NCBI GenBank assembly: GCA_015486505.1
Contig: WFRP01000334.1
Coordinates: forward strand, 1 to 6,628
DNA length: 6,628 nucleotides
Direction of reading: 5' to 3'
Source: Pseudomonadota bacterium
Lineage (GTDB): Bacteria > Desulfobacterota > Anaeroferrophillalia > Anaeroferrophillales > Tharpellaceae
Each line of letters begins with the position of its first letter. Positions within the stretch are counted from its first letter, which is position 1. The notes under the pieces were generated by a model, which did no database searches, had not been told where the DNA came from, and saw only the letters and a program-made list of their open reading frames with translations. A program made the translations under genes and the position numbers. This document shows positions 1 through 5,911 of the stretch, piece after piece.

Positions 1-9
1 CCCCATGTG

Positions 10-120
10 TTAGGGTAGTTGTCGTAGATTTTCGTAGAGTAATCTTTTTTGAGAATAGTTTACGGCATCTTGTCGGGCCAGATGATCAAGTTCAAGAATA
101 TCGCCTATCGTACTTTTCAT
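10..120 (-). CDS. 5' end of an unidentified leftward gene, frame closed early (likely frameshifted)
   Basis: An ATG at 120-118 is preceded at the right distance by a near-perfect Shine-Dalgarno (GGAGGT), so this is very probably a real translation start. The frame reads MKSTIGDILELDHLARQDAV, then NYSQKRLLYENLRQLP, and ends at a TAA at 12-10, giving only 36 residues. The other frame over the last ~30 bases is open and protein-like (KIYDNYPNTWG to the window edge). One extra A in the AAAA run at about 33-36 would join the two as LLYEKIYDNYPNTWG. I therefore suspect a longer gene continuing past the left edge, with a one-base deletion here or a sequencing error. The KRLLYE-type stretch resembles the N-termini of AAA ATPases of the DUF4143 kind, which precede a Walker A motif, but that region is outside the window and the assignment is tentative. 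It could also be a genuine 36-residue peptide. Confidence 0.42.
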   Translation of the reverse strand: MKSTIGDILELDHLARQDAVNYSQKRLLYENLRQLP

Positions 121-125
121 CTTTT

Positions 126-132
126 GACCTCC
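126..132 (-). promoter_or_regulatory. Strong ribosome binding site (GGAGGTC) for the gene starting at 120
   Basis: On the minus strand GGAGGT lies six bases upstream of the ATG at 120. This is the best Shine-Dalgarno in the window, and it is the main reason to treat the short frame at 10-120 as the start of a real gene. Confidence 0.6.
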
Positions 133-151
133 ATTCTGACGACTCCTTTTA

Positions 152-170
152 CAAAATGAAAGTCATTTTG
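152..170. repeat. 8-bp perfect inverted repeat, candidate operator
   Basis: CAAAATGA and TCATTTTG are separated by three bases (AAG). The dyad lies 32-50 bases upstream of the start at 120, between that gene and the toxin gene, where a repressor site or a small hairpin in the leader would be expected. No clear -35/-10 pair accompanies it. Its function as an operator is an inference from symmetry and position only. Confidence 0.4.
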
Positions 171-296
171 CCATATGGGTTGTCGCACTGATCGTTTAAA
201 ATTGCTTGCGCGTCGTCGCTGGTAAATGGGGAAGCCTCTCTCGGAACGTTCTTACTTTCTTGTACCAAATCACAGCCGCTACTATGATTCAAATAT

Positions 297-701
297 TTAA
301 AAAGGGTTTAAAACTGCTACGCCGGTTGGTATGAAATGGCGTTCATTTCGAGTGACTACTGACAAACCGTGTTCCAGGGCAGTTGCTGCTATGAGGAGGT
401 CAGCGCCGGGGTTGCCAATTTGAGCGCTTAACTCGCCCCAACGTCGAGCGATGTTTATACTGATTGGCAGGATTCTGTCAGCATAGTGCAACAAAATACC
501 ATCCAGCCATACTGCCAGGGTTTGTGAGAACTCAACATTGATCTTTTTTTGTTGTATGATGCCGCGTTCTATTTCACCAATAGTAACTACGCTGAGAAAA
601 ATGTCTACTTCGCGGACCGAGTGAAACCACTCGATAACGCTCTTTGTCCGGTTTTTTCTCCCCAATTCTGAAAGTACTACGGTATCTATAAGGTAACTCA
701 T
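297..701 (-). CDS. vapC: VapC-family toxin, PIN-domain ribonuclease
   Basis: This 134-residue protein has the length and motif order of VapC/FitB PIN-domain toxins, Mg2+-dependent ribonucleases that block translation when not bound by their antitoxin. The acidic site is visible: D6 in YLIDTVVLSEL, E43 in TIGEIERG, D101 in GADLLIAATALEHG, and N119 in the TRNERHF motif near the C-terminus. The usual DTNV at the first motif reads DTVV, a variant seen in this family, so the enzyme looks intact. The start codon overlaps the antitoxin stop (ATGA at 701-698), the classic order antitoxin then toxin with translational coupling. No separate promoter is seen, and control is expected to come from the upstream palindrome. 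The target RNA cannot be inferred from sequence. Confidence 0.93.
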   Translation of the reverse strand: MSYLIDTVVLSELGRKNRTKSVIEWFHSVREVDIFLSVVTIGEIERGIIQQKKINVEFSQTLAVWLDGILLHYADRILPISINIARRWGELSAQIGNPGADLLIAATALEHGLSVVTRNERHFIPTGVAVLNPF

Positions 702-958
702 AAATCCAGATCTCTCAATGGGGCGTTAATTCTTTCGATTTCAGTGTCTGATTGAGGGATGGAAAGTAGATAGTCGGCAAAATTTGGTTGTTGTCTACGC
801 GATGTAGATATATAATCCTGATAATTTTTCATTGAGATTACTACGACAGCGGGGATACCATGTTTTGTTACAAGTTGCGGTTGTCCTTGTTGTGCCTCGC
901 TCACAAGTGCGCTAAAACGATTTTTTGCATCATGAAGTGTCCATTTTGTTTGTTCCAT
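698..958 (-). CDS. Phd/YefM-family antitoxin
   Basis: This is an 86-residue antitoxin. The N-terminal part (WTLHDAKNRFSALVSEAQQG, then QLVTKHGIPAVVVISMKNY) is the Phd/YefM DNA-binding fold: a helix with AKNRFSALV, a beta strand ending in the HG turn, and a VVV strand. The C-terminal tail (about residues 58-86, ending APLRDLDL) matches the toxin-binding extension found in antitoxins paired with VapC-like PIN toxins, where an arginine often enters the nuclease site; R82 is a candidate. Antitoxins of this family bind an operator at their own promoter and repress the operon with the toxin as co-repressor. The start is supported by a GAGGTG ribosome binding site at 969-964. The toxin gene follows with a 4-base overlap. 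Confidence 0.92.
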   Translation of the reverse strand: MEQTKWTLHDAKNRFSALVSEAQQGQPQLVTKHGIPAVVVISMKNYQDYISTSRRQQPNFADYLLSIPQSDTEIERINAPLRDLDL

Positions 959-986
959 TTTTTCACCTCACTGTCGTTGATTAATT

Positions 987-992
987 ATTATA
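987..992 (-). promoter_or_regulatory. Candidate -10 box (TATAAT) of the toxin-antitoxin promoter inside the operator
   Basis: A perfect TATAAT on the minus strand lies within the left arm of the palindrome, placing a start of transcription near 980 and a short leader of about 20 bases before the antitoxin ATG at 958. No good -35 hexamer is found at the usual spacing. Overlap with the operator would let the antitoxin-toxin complex block polymerase directly. Confidence 0.5.
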
Positions 993-1011
993 TCTAGATT
1001 TAGTGTCTAGA

Positions 1012-1017
1012 TATAAT
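1012..1017 (+). promoter_or_regulatory. Mirror-image TATAAT on the plus strand, possible rightward promoter
   Basis: Because the operator is a perfect palindrome, the right arm carries the same TATAAT reading rightward toward the glycosyltransferase operon. The -35 region is equally weak. It may be only a by-product of symmetry. Confidence 0.25.
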
Positions 1018-1211
1018 AATTAATCCTAAAATCGAAGTCAACCTGTTTTTTTATTATGCTTAACCTTATTTTTGTTCATTCCCCTCTCTCCTGCAAAGGT
1101 TTTGATATGTATCTGGCCAAAATTTTAACCGTTTTAAAAGGGCTGTTTTTTTCGACAGTTTTTTCCAACTATAAAAACAAGAAAATGTTCTGTAAGGTAC
1201 TAAACTGCTTG

Positions 1212-1217
1212 TATAAT
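1212..1217 (+). promoter_or_regulatory. Candidate rightward -10 box (TATAAT)
   Basis: A perfect TATAAT lies about 150 bases upstream of the first operon gene. The matching -35 at 18-base spacing is poor (TTCTGT at 1188-1193). It is the best sigma-70 -10 match in the leader, but such boxes arise by chance in AT-rich DNA. No sigma-54 or sigma-28 flagellar promoter motif was recognised. Confidence 0.25.
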
Positions 1218-1262
1218 TGTAAAATTTATGTCATTTTAACAGCAATAATGTTGTCTGATGCG

Positions 1263-1288
1263 AAGCTTTTACCGTCAAGCTTTTTTTT
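1263..1288 (+). terminator. Weak terminator-like hairpin with T8 run
   Basis: AAGCTT at 1263-1268 pairs with AAGCTT at 1277-1282 across an 8-base loop, and a run of eight T (1281-1288) follows, overlapping the stem end. The stem has only six pairs plus a possible G-U, with two G-C pairs, so it would be weak. It could end a short leader transcript or be fortuitous. Confidence 0.28.
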
Positions 1289-1363
1289 CATTTTTGACAA
1301 TTTTTTTTAGGGGTGAGCAGTTACCATTAATGTTAATGTACCACTTGATGAAGATTTTTAGAA

Positions 1364-4300
1364 ATGCACAAATTTAACCATAAAAACCCGGATATAAAAA
1401 ACCTGTTTGCCCGTGCTCTGGCGGCCCAGGATCAAGGTCTTCTTGAAGCGGCAGCGGCAACCTATGAGCAGGTTCTGCAACATAATCCCGACCACCTCGA
1501 AGCCCTTTTCAACCGGGCCGTAATCGACCACGAACAAAACCGCCTGGAAAAAGCTTTGCGCGGCTACCAAAAAGCGCTTGCTATCCAGCCGGGTCTGGCC
1601 CCGGCGCATAAAAACATCGGCGATATCCGATTTAGCCTGCAGGAATTCGACACTGCAGCCGCAGCCTATGAAGCAAGCCTCAAATCAGACCCGGATCAAG
1701 CCGGAACCTGGAACAATCTGGGGATGCTCGAAAAGCATCGGCGCAATTATGACAATGCGGCAAAAGCCTGGCGCCGCGCTCTCGATCTACAGCCCGATCA
1801 CAAAAATGCGGGCCAGAACCTGGCCCGCATTCTCAAACAACAGGGCAAGTATGAGGAAGCGTTGACACTTAACCGGCAAATTTGTCAACGTTATCCCGAA
1901 GACAACGACAGCAAACTCGATCTCGCCCTAATCCAGCACACCCTGGGAGCACTGGGAGAGGCCGCTGAAATTTGCACAACAATTCTCAGACACAACCCCG
2001 ACAATGCTGAAACCTTAAATATTCTGGGCCTCATTCATCTGCAACAGGGCAACCCCGAAGCAGCCATCGCCACTCTGCGCCTGGCCCTTGAGCATCAACC
2101 GCAGCTTCCGCGAGTCCACAGTAACCTGCTCTATGCCATGCTTATGGACCCGAAAACCACGCCGGATAATTACCTGCGGGAAGCCCGGTGCTGGTGGGAA
2201 ACACACGGCCTTGAGGCCAGCCGGAAGATGACCTATTCCCACCGGCGCCGCCCCCCGGAAAACAGGAAACTACACCTGGGCTTCATTTCCGCTGATTTCA
2301 GACAACACTCCGTCAGCTTCTTCCTCCTGCCCCTGCTCAAGGCATTAAGAAACGGACAATTTACCATCTACGGCTACGCCGATCTTCAGAGAACTGATAA
2401 TTACAGCTGTCGGCTGCGGGAACAGATGGATTTCTGGCGTCCGATTTTCGGTCTTGAGGACAATGCCGTCGGCAGCCTGATTGAAGACGATGAAATCGAC
2501 ATCCTGATTGAACTGGGCGGACATACCGCCAACAACCGTCTGACTCTGATAGCCCAAAAACCCGCCCCCATCCAGATCTCCTGGCTCGGCTACCCGGCCG
2601 GCTGCGGACTTGCCAACGGCACTTTCAGGTTAAGCGACAGCTATACCGACCCCATCGCCAATGATGCATTCTCCAGCGAGCAGTTGCTGCGCCTGCCCGG
2701 CCCTTTTCTCTGCTACGCCCCGCCGCCGGAAGCCCTGACCCTGACCGGGAAAACCGAAAAACGGCCTCTGACCTTCGGTTCATTCAACAACCCGGCCAAA
2801 ATCAACTATCGGGTAATTTCCGTATGGGCCGGGCTCCTCAGACAGATACCCGGTTCCCGGCTGATTTTAAAAGCCAAGATTTTTTCCGACCTGAAAACCA
2901 GAAACATTTTTGAGCAACGTTTCAAAAAATCAGATATCGCCTTAGACCGCATCGAATTCCGTCCGGGGAATCCGAATCTCGTCGACCATTTCAACAGTTA
3001 CAACGATATTGACATCGCCCTGGACACCTTCCCCTACAACGGCACGACAACAACCTGTGAAGCCCTGTGGATGGGAGTACCGGTCATCACCATTCAAGGC
3101 ATAACCCACGCCGCCCGGGTTGGAGCCGATTTAATGAATACCGTCGGCTGTCCGGAGTTGATCGCCGATGACGAAAACAGCTACATCGAGATCGCGACAA
3201 GCCTGGCCGTCAATCCGGAACGTCTGCGCCGCTACCATGAGAATCTACGTTCGGATTTACAAAATTCGCCCCTGATGCAGGCCGAAAACTTTGCCGCCGG
3301 GTTTACAAAGATTTTGACCGCATGCCGGCTCTCCCGGCGAGAATCCGACTCTCCCCGACCCCTTGACGCGACCATAAACAGGGTTCAAAGTTTAATCAAA
3401 CAGGAAAAATTCGACAAAGCCCGCAAGATTCTGGAAGAGGCGATCGAACAAAACCCTAAAGAAGCCGAACTCTATTTTCAACTGGCCAACATTCATCACC
3501 AACAGCGACAACCGGAAGCCGCCCTCAGGGCTCTGAACTCCTGCCTGACAATAAACCCGCGCGATGCCCGGGCCTTGAGCAACCTGGGCTATCTGATGCA
3601 AAACCAGGGTAAACATGATGAGGCCGCGGCCGCTTTCAAAAAAGCCCTCGCAATAGATCCGGAGCAGCCCGAAACCGTATCCAACCTGTTCTGGTATCTG
3701 CTTCAGGATTGTCAATGGCGGGAAGCCGGAATATGGAATAAAAAGCTTGATTTTATGAACTATCTCGCCTTAAAGAAAAACCGGCCGCCGGCCGCGGAAA
3801 TGTTTGTGCATCTGGCCCGCGAAGAGAGCGAAGCCGCAAATTCAGAACTTGCCCGGGCCAAGGCAAGGCATACCGGCACCGGGATCACACAACTTAACCA
3901 TCAACCCCTGAAAGAGAGAGCCCAAGTGTTAAAACTTGCTTACCTGTCCGGTGATTTTCGCGACCACGCGGTAGCCCACAATCTGGTAAACCTGTTCCGC
4001 CTGCATAACCGCGACAGATTCCATATTAGTGCCTACTCATGCGGCCCGGATGACGGCAGCCTCTACCGCCGCCGCATAGAAAAAGACTGCGACCGTTTCG
4101 TCGATATCCAGAATCTGCCTGATTATGATGCCGCCGCACTGATAAAAAACGACAAAATCGACATTTTGATAGAACTTATGGGACATACCCGGGACAACCG
4201 TCTCCGCCTCTGCGCATTCAAACCGGCCCCGGTTCAAGTCAGTTATCTCGGCTATCCGGGCACTACCGGCGCTGACTTCATCGACTATTTGCTGGCTGAC

Positions 4301-5041
4301 AAGATTGTCATTCCGCCGGAACATAAACCGTTCTACAGTGAAAAGATAGTTTACCTGCCCGACTGCTTTATGATCGCCGACCGGGCCCCGATCGCCCCCC
4401 GGCCCGAACGTCGGGCCTGCGGTCTGCCGCCCGATACGTTCGTATTCTGTTCTTTCAATAACGCCTACAAAATCGAACCGGTAATGTTCGATATCTGGAT
4501 GAAAATTCTCAAGGAAGTTCCGAAATCGGTTCTCTGGCTGCGCAGCGGCGGCAAAATTATGGAAAATAATTTACGCCGGGAGGCCCAAAACCGGGGAATT
4601 TCCGGAAATCGACTGATTTTTGCCGACAAGGTTCCCGAAAAAAAGAATCACCTGGCCCGCCTGCAACTTGCTGACCTTTGCCTGGATACCCGTATCTACA
4701 ACGGGCACACAACCACTCTGGATGCTTTATGGGCCGGAGTCCCGGTCGTCGCTCTGCAGGGAAAACATTTCGCTTCCCGCGTATCAAGCAGTAATTTAAC
4801 AGCCATCGGCATGGAGCAACTGATAACTCACGACCTGGAAAACTATTTCAACCTGGCCGTAACTTTGGCCCGGCAACCGCAAAGATTGATAAAAATAAAA
4901 AAGGAACTGCTGGCAAACCAGAACAAAACACCGCTTTTTAACACCGAAAACCTGGTTAAAAACCTGGAAAAGGCCTACGAACAAATTTGGCAAGGCTACA
5001 AAAACCGAAAACCGAAAACCGCAATTGAGATCAAACCATAA
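1364..5041 (+). CDS. Double GT41 protein O-glycosyltransferase (TPR-OGT-TPR-OGT fusion)
   Basis: This 1225-residue protein contains two complete OGT/SPINDLY-type enzymes in one chain; GT41 enzymes move a sugar from a nucleotide donor to Ser/Thr of proteins selected by the TPR superhelix. TPRs occupy about 10-255 (seven repeats with NNLG..., Y..A and NPD/QPD signatures). Catalytic module 1 spans ~303-655, a second TPR block ~667-785, and module 2 ~856-1210. Aligned by eye to human OGT, module 2 keeps the key residues: H868 (H498), K1036 (K842), K1093 (K898), H1096 (H901), H1115-T1116-T1117 (920-922) and D1120 (D925). Module 1 keeps H315, K479, H542, T562-T563, but has L539, T561 and E566 in place of K898, H920 and D925, as in the bacterial YNGxTTxCEALWMG type. 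There is no signal peptide, so it is cytoplasmic. A TGA in frame at 1349 and no other upstream start fix the ATG; its ribosome site is weak. It heads the operon. Flagellin is the likely acceptor, by context only. Confidence 0.93.
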   Translation: MHKFNHKNPDIKNLFARALAAQDQGLLEAAAATYEQVLQHNPDHLEALFNRAVIDHEQNRLEKALRGYQKALAIQPGLAPAHKNIGDIRFSLQEFDTAAAAYEASLKSDPDQAGTWNNLGMLEKHRRNYDNAAKAWRRALDLQPDHKNAGQNLARILKQQGKYEEALTLNRQICQRYPEDNDSKLDLALIQHTLGALGEAAEICTTILRHNPDNAETLNILGLIHLQQGNPEAAIATLRLALEHQPQLPRVHSNLLYAMLMDPKTTPDNYLREARCWWETHGLEASRKMTYSHRRRPPENRKLHLGFISADFRQHSVSFFLLPLLKALRNGQFTIYGYADLQRTDNYSCRLREQMDFWRPIFGLEDNAVGSLIEDDEIDILIELGGHTANNRLTLIAQKPAPIQISWLGYPAGCGLANGTFRLSDSYTDPIANDAFSSEQLLRLPGPFLCYAPPPEALTLTGKTEKRPLTFGSFNNPAKINYRVISVWAGLLRQIPGSRLILKAKIFSDLKTRNIFEQRFKKSDIALDRIEFRPGNPNLVDHFNSYNDIDIALDTFPYNGTTTTCEALWMGVPVITIQGITHAARVGADLMNTVGCPELIADDENSYIEIATSLAVNPERLRRYHENLRSDLQNSPLMQAENFAAGFTKILTACRLSRRESDSPRPLDATINRVQSLIKQEKFDKARKILEEAIEQNPKEAELYFQLANIHHQQRQPEAALRALNSCLTINPRDARALSNLGYLMQNQGKHDEAAAAFKKALAIDPEQPETVSNLFWYLLQDCQWREAGIWNKKLDFMNYLALKKNRPPAAEMFVHLAREESEAANSELARAKARHTGTGITQLNHQPLKERAQVLKLAYLSGDFRDHAVAHNLVNLFRLHNRDRFHISAYSCGPDDGSLYRRRIEKDCDRFVDIQNLPDYDAAALIKNDKIDILIELMGHTRDNRLRLCAFKPAPVQVSYLGYPGTTGADFIDYLLADKIVIPPEHKPFYSEKIVYLPDCFMIADRAPIAPRPERRACGLPPDTFVFCSFNNAYKIEPVMFDIWMKILKEVPKSVLWLRSGGKIMENNLRREAQNRGISGNRLIFADKVPEKKNHLARLQLADLCLDTRIYNGHTTTLDALWAGVPVVALQGKHFASRVSSSNLTAIGMEQLITHDLENYFNLAVTLARQPQRLIKIKKELLANQNKTPLFNTENLVKNLEKAYEQIWQGYKNRKPKTAIEIKP

Positions 5042-5911
5042 ATGGTACCCCCAATACAACAACGCCTCGAACAAGCAGTCACCATCCATCAGACCGGAGA
5101 CCTGAAAAACGCCTCCCGCTTATACGATGAGGTTTTGCACGATTTTCCCCGGCACCCTGAAGCACTGCACCTTAAAGGAGTGATCGCTTACCAGCAAAAC
5201 GACTTTAAAAACGCGGAAATGCTGTTCCTGAAAGCCATCGCCATAAACCCGGAAGCCACCGCCTACTACTACAACCTCGGCGAAGTTCGTCGTGCCCGGC
5301 ACCACTATATCAAAGCCAAACAGGCCTATATTGAATGCGTCAAGCGGCAGCCGGACTACCACCAGGCCTGGAGCCGGCTCGGACTGCTGCATCACCGTTG
5401 CGGAAACCTTGAAGAAGCTTATTCAAGCTACCGAAAAGCTCTCCGGCAGAACCCGGACGATCCCGCAACCCTTAACAATTTCGGTCTCCTGCTTCTGGCC
5501 TTGGATAAAACGGAAAAGGCCCTGGAAGCGTTCACCCGGGCTCTGCGGATCAATCCCCAATATGGTGAAGCCTGCCATAATCTGGCCATAACCTTTACCC
5601 AACAGGGAAAGCACGAACCGGCGCTCGCTTGCTACCGGCGCACCCTGAGTCTGGCGCCGGATCTGCCCGGAGTCAGGCGTCACTATATCCGTTTCCTGCA
5701 AACCCTCTGCGCCTGGCGGGAACTCGAAGAAAGCTTACCGGAACTGGCCCGGCTTACGCTATTCGCCCAAAAATATAGACAACCATTGGAGGAATCGCCG
5801 TTTCTCAACCTGAGCTACAACAACGACCCCGAACAAAATCTGCGCATCGCCGAGATATGGTGCAAGAAGATGGTTGATGAAGTAAAAATTGAACTAAGTG
5901 ACCATGCATAA
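5042..5911 (+). CDS. TPR protein resembling the N-terminal half of a GT41 O-glycosyltransferase, no catalytic domain
   Basis: The 289 residues consist of six consecutive TPRs (about 3-210) with typical signatures such as YYYNLGEVRRA, SRLGLLHHRCGNLEEAYSSY, NNFGLLLLALDKTEKALEAF and CHNLAITFTQQGKHEPALACY. The C-terminal segment has LCAWRELEESLPEL followed by PFLNLSYNNDPEQNLRIAEI. That CxW plus PF..L..ND...N..IA..W pattern is the linker that in SPINDLY-like OGTs leads straight into the GT41 domain, and here the protein stops just there. It probably acts as a protein-binding partner, for example presenting an acceptor to gene 1 or gene 3, or it is the remnant of a third OGT. ATG follows the gene 1 stop with no gap (TAAATG) and only a weak GAG-type ribosome site, pointing to translational coupling. 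No signal peptide or membrane segment is seen. Confidence 0.88.
   Translation: MVPPIQQRLEQAVTIHQTGDLKNASRLYDEVLHDFPRHPEALHLKGVIAYQQNDFKNAEMLFLKAIAINPEATAYYYNLGEVRRARHHYIKAKQAYIECVKRQPDYHQAWSRLGLLHHRCGNLEEAYSSYRKALRQNPDDPATLNNFGLLLLALDKTEKALEAFTRALRINPQYGEACHNLAITFTQQGKHEPALACYRRTLSLAPDLPGVRRHYIRFLQTLCAWRELEESLPELARLTLFAQKYRQPLEESPFLNLSYNNDPEQNLRIAEIWCKKMVDEVKIELSDHA

Larger units (their letters stand above)
979..1025. repeat. Perfect 20-bp inverted repeat, likely operator of the toxin-antitoxin operon
   Basis: The left arm at 979-998 is the exact reverse complement of the right arm at 1006-1025, with a 7-base centre (TTTAGTG). The arms are AT-rich and each contains a TCTAGATATAAT-type half. 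The repeat begins 21 bases upstream of the antitoxin start, exactly where Phd/YefM antitoxins bind to repress their own operon, so I read it as the autoregulatory operator. If transcribed it would also form a strong hairpin, but neither arm is followed by a T-run, so it is not a typical terminator. Confidence 0.8.
1026..1363. other. AT-rich, T-tract-rich intergenic region with no convincing gene
   Basis: This stretch separates the toxin-antitoxin operator from the glycosyltransferase operon. It is much more AT-rich than the DNA to the right and carries five plus-strand T-tracts of 6-8 bases (1046-1052, 1146-1152, 1159-1164, 1281-1288, 1301-1308). The one long frame (1056-1310) has no ribosome binding site and encodes a low-complexity Phe/Leu/Lys-rich peptide, so I do not call it. 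The region holds weak promoter-like boxes (TATAAT at 1212-1217, TTGACA at 1294-1299), a weak terminator-like hairpin (1263-1288) and a small dyad CATTAA-TG-TTAATG at 1325-1338 just before gene 1. The operon promoter must lie here unless transcription comes from the left. Confidence 0.6.

Noticed and set aside
1143..1164. CTGT/ACAG hairpin followed by six T as a terminator
   Set aside because: The stem has only four pairs around an eight-base loop, too weak to call.
1220..1238. Small inverted repeat TAAAAT-N7-ATTTTA
   Set aside because: A 6-bp all-AT dyad in very AT-rich DNA is expected by chance and has no position-specific support.
1056..1310. Plus-strand open frame of 84 codons in the intergenic region
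   Set aside because: There is no ribosome binding site. The product is a low-complexity Phe/Leu/Lys/Asn-rich peptide produced by T- and A-rich DNA, and it matches no family I recognise.
1294..1322. TTGACA at 1294-1299 as the -35 of the operon promoter
   Set aside because: The hexamer is perfect, but the sequence 16-19 bases downstream (around GCAGTT) has no -10 resemblance, so a promoter cannot be called from it.
3392..3715. Minus-strand open frame of 107 codons inside the double OGT gene
   Set aside because: It is antisense to the second TPR block and has no recognisable domain or start signal; it is a shadow of the GC-rich coding strand.
1364..5911. TPR arrays read as a DNA tandem repeat or CRISPR-like array
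   Set aside because: The periodicity is at protein level (34 residues) with poorly conserved nucleotide sequence; there are no direct DNA repeats or spacers.
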